Part shown: in pieces, positions 18,701-26,452 of the stretch | Layout: every line of letters starts with the position of its first letter | Numbering within the stretch: the stretch's first letter is position 1 | Origin: Chthoniobacterales bacterium | GTDB taxonomy: Bacteria > Verrucomicrobiota > Verrucomicrobiia > Chthoniobacterales > JAATET01 | Assembly (NCBI GenBank): GCA_015655545.1 | Contig: JAATET010000062.1 | Location: forward strand, 1-49,563 | DNA: 49,563 nt | Direction: 5' to 3' | Position numbers and translations under genes: made by a program | Notes under the pieces: model-generated | The model's database searches: none | What the model saw: only the letters and a program-made list of their open reading frames with translations | Told to the model about the DNA's origin: nothing

Positions 18701-19501
18701 ATGCACGACTTCGATGAACGCCTTCCCGTTTCGCATCCGCATGGATGCGGCGGGGTCGAGTTGCAGCCCGATCCCGCGGCCATCCTCAAGGCCTGCGAAA
18801 AGGCGGGGCCGCTCTTCGTGCTGTTTCGCAATGAGGCGTGCATTTTCGGGTCGGTTGCGGATCCGCTTTGGTATCTTGACGCGGCGAATGTGCACCTGGC
18901 CGCCAGCGGAGCGATCACGCTGAACCTTGCGCCGCATCAGCCCTGCTCGGTGTTCGGCTATATCGAGGCCGGGCCGCAGGGCGGATTCATCGACGCCGTC
19001 GAGTTTTGCGGGCCGGGGCAGGAGGGATTCTTGAAAATCTGCCGCATGGACCGGACGGATCGCGCATGCTGGCTCGCCTTGCTCGCGGATTTCCATGCGG
19101 GATCCGCCGCTCCGTCGCGCATCGCCGGCATCCGCAAGACGAATCATCTCGATGTGCCCTTGTCGGCATGCGGAGCGCCATCGCCGGCCGAGATGATGAT
19201 CGAGCGATTCCTCGGGTGCGCGGTGCGATGCGGCGCGACGCTCCACATTACCGCGCAGTCGCCGTGCGCCCGAGGGCGGCTGGTGATCCGGCCGACGCAC
19301 CGCGTGCGGGCCGGGCATTGGACGGTGTTGTCTTCGGACGACACGGCCTTCCATGTCGCACCCGGCTGCGTGACCGAGCTGCGCATCGTCACACGGCCTC
19401 ATCTCACGCAGCTCATTCTCTTCGGCGCCGGGGGCCGCTTCGTCGCCCGCATTCTCACTCGCGACCGCGCGCTGCTCGATCAACTCCACGAAATCCTATG
19501 A
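18701..19501 (+). CDS. Compact two-domain HemS/ChuX-like protein
   Basis: The protein has 266 residues with no signal peptide, so it is probably cytosolic. By eye it contains two copies of a HemS-type half: GPLFVLFRNEACIFGSV to ACWLALLADFHA (about 35-135) and GATLHITAQSPCARGRLVI to LLDQLHEIL (about 175-265). Both match the layout of the C-terminal half of the HemS encoded at 22681 (IMVFVGNRGCIQIHTGEV to the final helix). The helical part carrying the HemS heme-ligand His is absent. It may bind or pass on heme, or assist HemS. The stop overlaps the flavodoxin start by 4 nt (ATGA). The assignment rests on pattern similarity and context. Confidence 0.5.
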   Translation: MHDFDERLPVSHPHGCGGVELQPDPAAILKACEKAGPLFVLFRNEACIFGSVADPLWYLDAANVHLAASGAITLNLAPHQPCSVFGYIEAGPQGGFIDAVEFCGPGQEGFLKICRMDRTDRACWLALLADFHAGSAAPSRIAGIRKTNHLDVPLSACGAPSPAEMMIERFLGCAVRCGATLHITAQSPCARGRLVIRPTHRVRAGHWTVLSSDDTAFHVAPGCVTELRIVTRPHLTQLILFGAGGRFVARILTRDRALLDQLHEIL

Positions 19502-19956
19502 ATATCCCGATCTACTTCGCCACCGTCACCGGAAACAGCCGCGATCTCGCCGAGCGCGCCGAGCGCAAGCTCAAGGCTCTCGGCTTCGACGCCGAGGCTC
19601 GCGACCTCGCGACGGAATCCGCCGAGTCGCTGAGGGGTCAAGCGACCGCGCTTTTCATCGCGAGCACGTGGGGCGACGGCGAGCCACCCGACGATGCGAT
19701 CGACTATGTCGCGCGCCTGCAAAGCGACGAGCCGCTCGACCTTGCGGGGCTGCAATATTCGGTCTGCGCGCTCGGCGACACGGGCTACGAGATTTTCTGC
19801 GGCTGTGGCAAGACGATCGACGAGCGTCTCGAGCGCCATGGGGCGACGCGTCTCGCTCCGCGCGTGGATTGCGACGTGGATTTTCTCGATCTTTTCGAAA
19901 CATGGATCGAGGCGGTGAAGCATGCGCTCGATGCGCGACGGCTCGCGGTTTCCTGA
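19498..19956 (+). CDS. Flavodoxin
   Basis: The protein has 152 residues. FMN-binding loops are clear: ATVTGNSRDLAERAE (phosphate loop, residues about 7-21), ASTWGDGEPPDDA and CALGDTGYEIFCGCGKTID (isoalloxazine loops). It resembles the short MioC/CysJ-type flavodoxin domains. It is a cytosolic one-electron carrier. It is translationally coupled to the HemS-like gene, in a locus with HemS and a heme ABC transporter, so it is a good candidate to supply electrons for heme ring opening. Two hairpins follow the gene. Confidence 0.85.
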   Translation: MNIPIYFATVTGNSRDLAERAERKLKALGFDAEARDLATESAESLRGQATALFIASTWGDGEPPDDAIDYVARLQSDEPLDLAGLQYSVCALGDTGYEIFCGCGKTIDERLERHGATRLAPRVDCDVDFLDLFETWIEAVKHALDARRLAVS

Positions 19957-19986
19957 TCCCGGCCGGCAAATGCCTGCCACGGCGGA

Positions 19987-20038
19987 GCGCCACGGAATCG
20001 AAGCCGTGGCGCTTGTCGCATACGGGCCGCACGGCCCG
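19987..20038 (+). terminator. Two tandem GC-rich hairpins after the flavodoxin gene
   Basis: GCGCCACGG (19987-19995) pairs perfectly with CCGTGGCGC (20004-20012), and CGGGCCG (20023-20029) pairs with CGGCCCG (20032-20038). Neither is followed by a T-run, so they may terminate transcription weakly or stabilise the mRNA end. They separate the HemS-like/flavodoxin pair from the PEP-CTERM gene. Confidence 0.45.
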
Positions 20039-20079
20039 CGGTATGCACAGCAATCGAGCGTTAGTTTTCCGCAAGGGGA

Positions 20080-20088
20080 CGTTAGCGG
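20080..20088 (+). promoter_or_regulatory. CGTTAGCGG motif, copy 2 (before PEP-CTERM gene 1)
   Basis: The motif lies 35 nt before ATG 20124. A related GCGTTAGTTTTCCGC stands 14-20 nt upstream of it, giving a partial direct repeat of CGTTAG. Confidence 0.45.
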
Positions 20089-20123
20089 GGAAAAGCGGGA
20101 GCCGGTATTCACGTCGCCAATCC

Positions 20124-20801
20124 ATGAAAATCCGATTCCATCTCCTTCTCGCAAGCGTCTCACTCCTTTCCATGTCTGGTGCCGCCAACGCCACCATACT
20201 GGGCTATGACCTCGATCCGCTCGGCACGCGCGACGGCGTCAATGTCGGCTACTCGCTTTGGGACGCGTTCAGCGGGTTCAGCTTTAGCTTCACGTCGCCG
20301 GACGCGAGCAGCGGCACCGCGATCTTCAGCGGAAAGCTCAAGTCGTCGGCGACCGATGGCATCGTGGTTGGTGGTGGCGATGCGCTTTATCAGGGAAACA
20401 CCACGGGCGGGACGGTTCCCTCGGCCTTTAGCATCGAGGGCGGAACGGGCACGGGGGCGAGCGCGATCGTGATGCAGCTGAAGTTCACGCCGCCGACCAT
20501 AAACGGCGGAGACCCGCTCTCCTACTACAGCGTGTCGCTGACGAATGTGGGCGCGCCGTCGAGCATCTCGCTGGTGGGGCAGTCGGAGGGATATGACATC
20601 GTCTCGTATTCCTGGACGGGTTTGAATTTCGGCAGTGGAGCCCGGGTGGCGTTTTCCATCACAAGCCCGGCCGACCATGTCGCGTTGGACGGCATCTCGG
20701 TCGATGTCGCCCCCGTGCCCGAGCCGGCCACGTGGATGTCGCTTGCGGCCGGCCTGGCATTCTTGACGCTCGTCAATCGCAGCCGGCTCGTTCGCCGATA
20801 A
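20124..20801 (+). CDS. PEP-CTERM protein in the heme locus (1)
   Basis: The protein has 225 residues. A signal peptide ends near ANA (residue 23). The mature part is Ser/Gly/Thr-rich, beta-type and of unknown fold. The C-terminus has the full sorting signal: VPEPATWMSLAAGLAFLTL, then a basic NRSRLVRR tail, so exosortase should process and anchor or release it at the outer surface. It lies between the flavodoxin and a second PEP-CTERM gene, in the same direction as the heme uptake genes. A role as a surface heme-binding protein is an inference from position. No exosortase gene is in the window. Confidence 0.8.
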   Translation: MKIRFHLLLASVSLLSMSGAANATILGYDLDPLGTRDGVNVGYSLWDAFSGFSFSFTSPDASSGTAIFSGKLKSSATDGIVVGGGDALYQGNTTGGTVPSAFSIEGGTGTGASAIVMQLKFTPPTINGGDPLSYYSVSLTNVGAPSSISLVGQSEGYDIVSYSWTGLNFGSGARVAFSITSPADHVALDGISVDVAPVPEPATWMSLAAGLAFLTLVNRSRLVRR

Positions 20802-20859
20802 TCATACGCCACTAGTGGATCGCCTTCGCGTCCCGAAGACGCGAAGCGCAATCCGCCGC

Positions 20860-20886
20860 TAAAAGATCGCAATCCGGCGTTAGCGG
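20860..20886 (+). promoter_or_regulatory. CGTTAGCGG motif, copy 3, with an inverted CCGCTAA partner
   Basis: CGTTAGCGG (20878-20886) lies 30 nt before ATG 20917. An inverted CCGCTAA stands about 12 nt upstream (in the stretch GCCGCTAAAAGATCGC), so here the half-site forms an inverted repeat. This supports a dimeric binding site rather than a simple promoter box. Confidence 0.45.
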
Positions 20887-20916
20887 CGCGATGCCGCCGA
20901 TGCCATCTCTACTTCC

Positions 20917-21855
20917 ATGCGCAGTCCAATCTCCTTTTTCCTCCTGGGACTCGCCATGGCGGCCTTTCATGCGAAGGCGGCCACCTTTCAAATCAACGCA
21001 CCGTCCGCCGACCGGTGGATGTATCCCTTCGCCTCGAATGGAGGCGGCCAGGCTGCCATCCAGGTCTTCGGCGCGGTGGGGGAGCCCGACTTCGACGATC
21101 GCGACGGGCAGATGTATGTGCGGTTCGATACAACGGGCGTGATCGCCGCCGGGCTCGGCGCCTCGAACTACCAGGTCTCCGCGCTCACGCTCACGCTCAC
21201 GCTCAGTTCGGTCGGAACGATCTACGATCCGACTTACGATCCCTACGCGAGTTATCTGGACGGAGGGACGGACTCGGATGCCGGCCGGCCGGTGGAGGTT
21301 TATGGCGTGGGTTTCCGCAACGACGCCACCGCCGCGACATGGCAGGAGGACTCCTCCTTCGGCGGCGCTGGCATGGGAAAGTCCCAGCGCAGCGCCTACG
21401 CCGCGGGATTCGACTCCGCGGGCAATCTCATCGACGTGTCGAACAACGTCTCGCAGGGATTCGATGCGGCGCCGTGGGCGGTGGGGCAGGTCGCCGGCGT
21501 GGCGCCGGGCTCGGCCTTGTCGGCCGATATGGACATGACGTTCACGTTCAACCTGAGCGATCCGAGCATCCTCGCGTATCTCCAGGCGGGCTTCAATCTT
21601 GGCTATCTCGACCTCATGGTCACCTCGCTATACGGCGCGGAGCAGCCCGGGACGGGCCCGCAGACAAACTTCCCCGTCTTCTATTCCAAGGAAAGCCCGT
21701 TCGAGGATGCGAGCAGCGGGAATCCCGAAGATCTCGTCGCCGGACGGCTCGGCGGAAGCGTCACCGCGGTGCCGGAGCCGGAAATTTATGCGCTGCTCGG
21801 GCTGGCTTGCGGCATCGGTCTTGCCGTGCGTTTCTCGAGAAGCCGCCATGCGTAG
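20917..21855 (+). CDS. PEP-CTERM protein in the heme locus (2)
   Basis: The protein has 312 residues. The signal peptide is MRSPISFFLLGLAMAAFHAKA. The mature part is rich in Asp, Gly, Tyr and Phe (for example YDPTYDPYASYLDGG and FRNDATAATWQEDSS), beta-type, with no recognised domain. The C-terminus carries VPEPEIYALLGLACGIG and ends in a basic FSRSRHA tail, a PEP-CTERM/exosortase sorting signal. It overlaps the pseudopilin gene by 8 nt, and through it is coupled to hemS and the heme ABC transporter. Tyr-rich segments could coordinate heme, but this is inference. Confidence 0.8.
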   Translation: MRSPISFFLLGLAMAAFHAKAATFQINAPSADRWMYPFASNGGGQAAIQVFGAVGEPDFDDRDGQMYVRFDTTGVIAAGLGASNYQVSALTLTLTLSSVGTIYDPTYDPYASYLDGGTDSDAGRPVEVYGVGFRNDATAATWQEDSSFGGAGMGKSQRSAYAAGFDSAGNLIDVSNNVSQGFDAAPWAVGQVAGVAPGSALSADMDMTFTFNLSDPSILAYLQAGFNLGYLDLMVTSLYGAEQPGTGPQTNFPVFYSKESPFEDASSGNPEDLVAGRLGGSVTAVPEPEIYALLGLACGIGLAVRFSRSRHA

Positions 21856-22681
21856 AGCGGGATTTACGCTGGTCGAAATCATCTCTGCCGTGGCGATCAT
21901 GGCCGTGCTTATCGCCCTCCTCGTGCCGGCCAGCACCGATTACATCCGCGAGGGAAGGAAGGCGAAGGAGATCTCCGCCGCGCGCAAGCTTGTCGCCGCC
22001 TACCTCACCTATGCGTCGGACCATGATGGTCAATTGATGTCCGGCTACGGCGGCTCCGGCGATCCCACCTATCAGCCGGGCTCGGTTACCGACGCGATGG
22101 GCGCGCCGCTGAGCTTCCCCGCCGACGCGCGTTATCCCTGGCGGCTGGCGTCCTATTTCGACTACGACATGGAGGCGATCCTCTTCAACGGCAACGAGAA
22201 TGCGCTGAAGGATCAGGTGGACTTTCATTATGCCGCCAGCGTATCCTCGAACCTCGGCATGAATGTCACTTTCGTCGGCGGAGACTACGGCGGATCGAGC
22301 GACCTCGCGCCGAGTGAGCGAGCCTTCCGAACCTTCGGGCAATTCTGCATTCAGCGGCTCGGCCAGGCGGAAAGGCCGTCGGAGCTCATCGTCTTCGCAT
22401 CGGCGCGACGCACGGTGAAGGACGTCGGCTTTTTCAAGGTGCTCTCCCCGTATTTCACTGGGCGGCGCTGGGCCGGGAGCTGGGATCCGAACTCCGCGCC
22501 GGAAGCCACCGGCTACGTGGATTTCCGCTACAAGGGCAAGGCCGTCACCGCCATGCTCGACGGCCATGCGGAGCTCCTCGGCTTCGACGAGCTGGACGAC
22601 ATGCGCCACTGGTCGGACCAGGCCGAGCAAAACAACAACCCCAATTATTCCCTCCAAAAAGTCATCACCATCCAACAATAA
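21848..22681 (+). CDS. Type II secretion/prepilin-type pseudopilin
   Basis: The protein has 277 residues. It starts MRRAGFTLVEIISAVAIMAV: a short basic leader, prepilin peptidase site after Gly5, the Glu at position 5 of the mature chain (FTLVE) and a hydrophobic helix of about 20 residues. The C-terminal domain (about 250 residues) has a DGHAELLGF segment near the end, like other large verrucomicrobial pilin-like proteins. It overlaps the PEP-CTERM gene upstream by 8 nt and hemS downstream by 1 nt (TAATG), so all are translated from one mRNA. A pilin-like protein inside a heme-uptake operon is unusual. No secretion ATPase or prepilin peptidase is present. Confidence 0.85.
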   Translation: MRRAGFTLVEIISAVAIMAVLIALLVPASTDYIREGRKAKEISAARKLVAAYLTYASDHDGQLMSGYGGSGDPTYQPGSVTDAMGAPLSFPADARYPWRLASYFDYDMEAILFNGNENALKDQVDFHYAASVSSNLGMNVTFVGGDYGGSSDLAPSERAFRTFGQFCIQRLGQAERPSELIVFASARRTVKDVGFFKVLSPYFTGRRWAGSWDPNSAPEATGYVDFRYKGKAVTAMLDGHAELLGFDELDDMRHWSDQAEQNNNPNYSLQKVITIQQ

Positions 22682-23706
22682 TGAAAACCATCGATCTTGC
22701 GGCGGCGTGGGCCGACCTGCGGCGCGCCGAACCCAAACTCCGCATCCGTGACGCCGCCGCCAGGCTCGGCGTGAGCGAGGCCGAGCTCCTCGTCACCGTT
22801 CCCTCCGTCACCCGTCTGCGTCCCGAGTGGCCTGAGCTGCTCGATGCCTTCAAGTCGCTCGGCCGAGTGATGTGCCTCACCCGCAACGAGCATGCCGTGC
22901 ACGAGCGCAAGGGGCTCTTTCGCGAGATCGGATTTTTTGGCGGCGGCGCGATGGGGCAGGTCGTCGGGCCCGACATTGATCTGCGCCTTTTCCCCATGAC
23001 GTGGACGGCGGCCTTCGCCGTGCGGAAGGACGAGGAAACGGGCGCGAACGACAGCATTCAAATCTTCGGCGCCGACGGCCTCGCGCTGCACAAGGTCTTC
23101 CTTCAGGACGGGAGTGACCGCGCGGCCTTCGAGAAGCTGATCGCGGATTTCAAGACCGACGAACAAGGCTTCGCCGCGCTGCCGGTCGAGCCGCCCGCCG
23201 CGGACAAGCCGGATGCCGAAATCGACCGCGAGGGCTTCGTGGCCGCATTCCAGGCCATGGAAGACACGCATCATTTCTTCGGCCTGTTGCGCAAGTTCGG
23301 CGTCGGCCGCGTGCAGGCGCTGCGCCTGCTTGGCGAGGAATTTGCCGTACCCGTGAAAACGGACGTCACCGGCGAGCTGCTGCGCCGCGCGTCGGCGGAG
23401 AAACTGCCGATCATGGTCTTCGTCGGCAACCGCGGCTGCATCCAGATCCACACCGGCGAGGTGAGCAAGATCGTTCCCTTCGGCGAGGAGTGGATCAATG
23501 TCCTCGACGACGAATTCAACCTCCATCTTCGCGAATCCGGCGTCGACTCCGCGTGGCTCGTGCGCAAGCCGACGAAGGACGGCGTCGTCACCTCCATCGA
23601 ACTCTACGACGCGTCGGGCGAGAACATCGCGCTGCTCTTCGGCAAGCGGAAGCCCGGCCAGCCCGAGGACGAAAACTGGCGTCGGCTCGCGGAGTCGTTG
23701 AAATGA
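22681..23706 (+). CDS. hemS: Hemin-degrading/heme-transfer factor HemS
   Basis: The protein has 341 residues, close to the usual 340-355. It has two structurally similar halves. The heme-ligand histidine expected in the family (DVHxFF) is present as His197 in AMEDTHHFF. Other signatures are LGRVMCLTRNEHAVHERKG, VFVGNRGCIQIHTGEV, WINVLDDEFNLHL, AWLVRKPT and IALLFGKRKPGQPE. These cytosolic proteins bind heme delivered by the ABC transporter and in several species open the ring. The start overlaps the pseudopilin stop by 1 nt and the stop overlaps hmuT (ATGA). Confidence 0.93.
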   Translation: MKTIDLAAAWADLRRAEPKLRIRDAAARLGVSEAELLVTVPSVTRLRPEWPELLDAFKSLGRVMCLTRNEHAVHERKGLFREIGFFGGGAMGQVVGPDIDLRLFPMTWTAAFAVRKDEETGANDSIQIFGADGLALHKVFLQDGSDRAAFEKLIADFKTDEQGFAALPVEPPAADKPDAEIDREGFVAAFQAMEDTHHFFGLLRKFGVGRVQALRLLGEEFAVPVKTDVTGELLRRASAEKLPIMVFVGNRGCIQIHTGEVSKIVPFGEEWINVLDDEFNLHLRESGVDSAWLVRKPTKDGVVTSIELYDASGENIALLFGKRKPGQPEDENWRRLAESLK

Positions 23707-24527
23707 AACTCTTCCGCTTCCTCTTCGTCCTCCTCTTCCTCCCTCGGGTAGAGGCCGCACCCACGCGTGTCGTGAGCCTTGGCGGCGATGTCACGGAAAT
23801 TGCCTTCGCGCTCGGCAGGGGTGACGCCATCGCGGCGGTAGACATTACGAGCATGTATCCCGAAGCCGCGCTCAAGCTGCCCAAAGTCGGCTACGTGCGC
23901 GCGCTCTCCGCCGAGGGAATTCTTGCCATGAAACCAGACCTCATCCTGGCCGGCGGCGACGCCGGTCCGGCCGAGGCCATCGAGCAGCTCAAGGCCGCCG
24001 GCATTCCGATCGTCACGCTGCCGAAGGATCACACGCTCGCGGGAATTCAAAATAAAATCCAATCGGTTGCCGACGCGCTCGACGCCAAAGCCGAGGGTGA
24101 AAAGCTCGCGGGAGTCTTCGAGACACAGCGCAAGGCTCTGGAGTCTTCCGTGAAAACCGGCGAACCTATAAAGGCTGTCTACGTGATGGGCCGACAGGAC
24201 GGCGCGCTCGTAGCGGCAGGCAAGGGAACCGCCGCCGATGCGATGCTGTCCGCCGCCGGGTTGACGAATATTTTCGCCGACGCGGAAGGCTACAAGCCGG
24301 TGTCGGGCGAAATCCTCGTCGCGCAAAATCCCGCGATCATCGTGACCGGCGAACGCACGGTGCAAGCCAGCGGAGGACTCGATAAACTCAAGGCCAATCC
24401 CGCCTTGAGCGCGACCTCCGCAGTGAAAAGTGATCACGTTCTCGTTTTCGACGACATGTATCTGCTCGGCCTCGGGCCGCGTGCGGCGCAGGCCGCCAGC
24501 GAGCTCGCCGCCGCCGCGCACAAGTAA
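23703..24527 (+). CDS. hmuT: Periplasmic heme-binding protein of the heme ABC transporter
   Basis: The protein has 274 residues. The signal peptide is MKLFRFLFVLLFLPRVEA. The hallmark of heme-binding proteins of this family is present: LPKVGYVRALSAEGIL, where Tyr64 corresponds to the axial heme ligand of ShuT/PhuT-type proteins, preceded by DITSMYPEAA. It follows the helical-backbone type III binding-protein fold. It takes heme from the outer membrane and passes it to HmuUV. It is joined to hemS by a 4-nt overlap and to hmuU by a 1-nt overlap. Confidence 0.92.
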   Translation: MKLFRFLFVLLFLPRVEAAPTRVVSLGGDVTEIAFALGRGDAIAAVDITSMYPEAALKLPKVGYVRALSAEGILAMKPDLILAGGDAGPAEAIEQLKAAGIPIVTLPKDHTLAGIQNKIQSVADALDAKAEGEKLAGVFETQRKALESSVKTGEPIKAVYVMGRQDGALVAAGKGTAADAMLSAAGLTNIFADAEGYKPVSGEILVAQNPAIIVTGERTVQASGGLDKLKANPALSATSAVKSDHVLVFDDMYLLGLGPRAAQAASELAAAAHK

Positions 24528-25642
24528 TGGAAAATTCCTGGGAAGCCGGTGCGTGGGCGCCGCCCGCCGTGCCGGCTCCACGGGAATTGCTCCACCGCGC
24601 CCGCCGCCGCCGCCGCTGGCAATTTCTCGCGCTGGCCGTGCTGTTCATCACCACGGCGCTCGCTGCGACGATGATCGGGCCGATGCGCATCGCTCCTTCC
24701 GATCTCGCCGCGCTCGTCACGGAGCGTCTCGGCGGTGAAACCGCGCGGGTTGATTCCGCGACGCGCATCGTGGTCGAGCAGATTCGACTGCCTCGCGTCG
24801 TGCTTGGCGCGCTCATCGGCGCCGCGCTGGCGATCTCGGGGGCGGCGATGCAGGGGCTCTTTCGCAATCCGCTGGCCGATCCCGGGCTGATCGGGATTTC
24901 CGCCGGCGCGGCTTTTGGCGCGGTCAGCGTCATCGTGCTCGGCCATCACCTCCTGCCCATGCTTCCCGGCTGGGCGGCGCCCTACCTGCTTTCTGCCGCG
25001 GCTTTCATCGGATGCCTTGGCACGACGTTATTGATGACCAGGCTCTCGATGCACGACGGCCATCCCGTCGTGGCGACCATGCTGCTCGCCGGAGTCGCGA
25101 TCAACGCGCTTGCCAGTGCCATGACCGCGTTTGTGGTTTTTCTCGCGAACGACCAGCAGGTGCGCGACGTGACGTTCTGGCTGCTGGGGAGCCTCGGCGC
25201 GGCGACCTGGCAAAAAGTTATTATTGTCGCGCCATGCGTCGCCATCGGCCTCGCGCTGCTGCCCATGCTCTCCCGCTCGCTCAATGCCCTGCTGCTCGGC
25301 GAATCGGAGGCGGGCCATCTTGGCTTCAATGTGGTTCGCACGAAATGGATCGTGATTATTCTCTCGACGTTGATGGTCGGCACCGCGGTCGCTTTTGCCG
25401 GCGTGATCAGTTTCGTGGGCTTGATCGTGCCGCATGCGATCCGATTGGTGGCGGGGCCAGGACATCGATTTCTCATGCCCGCTTCCGCCGTGCTCGGCGC
25501 AACGCTGATGGTCGCCGCGGACTTGCTCGCACGCTGTGTGGTCGCGCCGGCCGAACTGCCGATCGGAATTCTGACCGCGATCATCGGCGCTCCGTTTTTC
25601 CTGTGGGTGTTGCTGCGCGTGAAGGCGGCATGGCAGCCATGA
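24527..25642 (+). CDS. hmuU: Heme ABC transporter permease (FecCD family)
   Basis: The protein has 371 residues with about ten transmembrane helices after an unusual cytosolic N-terminal stretch of about 35 residues rich in Pro and Arg. Family motifs: LPRVVLGALIGAALAISGAAMQ, then NPLADPGLIGISAGAAFGAV, and late ISFVGLIVPHAIRLVAGPGHR (the loop that contacts the ATPase). It forms the homodimeric inner-membrane channel for heme. The start overlaps the hmuT stop (TAATG), and the stop overlaps hmuV (ATGA). Confidence 0.93.
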   Translation: MENSWEAGAWAPPAVPAPRELLHRARRRRRWQFLALAVLFITTALAATMIGPMRIAPSDLAALVTERLGGETARVDSATRIVVEQIRLPRVVLGALIGAALAISGAAMQGLFRNPLADPGLIGISAGAAFGAVSVIVLGHHLLPMLPGWAAPYLLSAAAFIGCLGTTLLMTRLSMHDGHPVVATMLLAGVAINALASAMTAFVVFLANDQQVRDVTFWLLGSLGAATWQKVIIVAPCVAIGLALLPMLSRSLNALLLGESEAGHLGFNVVRTKWIVIILSTLMVGTAVAFAGVISFVGLIVPHAIRLVAGPGHRFLMPASAVLGATLMVAADLLARCVVAPAELPIGILTAIIGAPFFLWVLLRVKAAWQP

Positions 25643-26403
25643 TCGAAGCTCGCGGCATCGTCGTGACCCGCAAGGAGCGACCGATTCTCGGCGGCGTGGA
25701 CTTTCGCGCAGGCGCCGGAAAAGTGACCGCCATTCTCGGCGCCAACGGCGCGGGAAAATCAACGCTGCTGCGCGTGCTCTGCGGAGATTTGAAACCGGAC
25801 GAGGGCGAAATCAAGATCGCACGGCGTTCGCTCGCCGACTGGCGGCCCGCGGAACTCGCTCGCGTGCGTGCCGTCGTGCCTCAGTCGAGCGCTTTGAATT
25901 TTCCGTTCACCGTCCTGGAAGTCGTGTTGCAGGGCCGCGCGCCGCACTTCGACGGCCGCGAGGGTGGCGCCGATGAATCAGCCGCGATCCACGCGCTGGA
26001 AATCGTGGATCTCACGCGGCACGCGGGGCGCGATTACACCACGCTTTCAGGCGGTGAGCGCCAGCGCGTGCATCTCGCGCGAGCCATCGCGCAAATCGGC
26101 CTGGAAGGCGAGGGGCGCTGTCTTTTGCTCGACGAGCCCACCTCGAGTCTGGACCTTCGCCATCAACACGACGTGTTGCGCATCGTGCGGCGATTCGCGG
26201 AATCCGGCGGCGCTGCGGTGATCGTGCTGCACGACTTGAATCTCTGCGCGCGCTACGCGGACAAGGTTTTCCTGCTTCACTACGGACGCGTTCTCGGCTC
26301 CGGTGACGCCGGTGCGGTCATGACGCCCGACTGGCTGTCGATCGCCTACGGAATCGGGGTGCGTCGCGACGAAGTGAAAGGGTTGTCGGTGTATTCAGTA
26401 TAA
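25639..26403 (+). CDS. hmuV: Heme ABC transporter ATP-binding protein
   Basis: The protein has 254 residues. Walker A is GANGAGKST (residues 34-42), followed by the Q-loop VPQSSALNFPFTV, the signature LSGGERQRVHLARAIAQ, Walker B CLLLDEPTSSLD, and the switch His in IVLHDLNLCARYAD. It powers heme import by HmuU. ATG 25639 was chosen because it overlaps the hmuU stop as ATGA; an in-frame ATG 9 nt upstream is the alternative. It is the last gene of the coupled chain; 49 nt separate it from the regulator. Confidence 0.95.
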   Translation: MIEARGIVVTRKERPILGGVDFRAGAGKVTAILGANGAGKSTLLRVLCGDLKPDEGEIKIARRSLADWRPAELARVRAVVPQSSALNFPFTVLEVVLQGRAPHFDGREGGADESAAIHALEIVDLTRHAGRDYTTLSGGERQRVHLARAIAQIGLEGEGRCLLLDEPTSSLDLRHQHDVLRIVRRFAESGGAAVIVLHDLNLCARYADKVFLLHYGRVLGSGDAGAVMTPDWLSIAYGIGVRRDEVKGLSVYSV

Positions 26404-26423
26404 TCTTATCTGCAGGCTTGCAT

Positions 26424-26440
26424 ATGAGACTCAGTCTCAT
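26424..26440. promoter_or_regulatory. Fur-like 17-bp perfect palindrome
   Basis: ATGAGACTCAGTCTCAT is perfectly symmetric around the C at 26432. Its core TGAGACT-C-AGTCTCA follows the 7-1-7 inverted-repeat layout of Fur boxes (TGAnAnT-n-AnTnTCA). It lies 12 nt before the AraC-type regulator start and 20 nt after hmuV, so it could control the regulator gene in response to iron. Confidence 0.6.
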
Positions 26441-26452
26441 TAAATCAACGCA

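Noticed and set aside
18663-20886. GTTAGC motifs as integron attC core sites
   Set aside because: attC core sites need GTTRRRY; here the third following base is C, and no integrase or matching RYYYAAC partner with the usual spacing is present.
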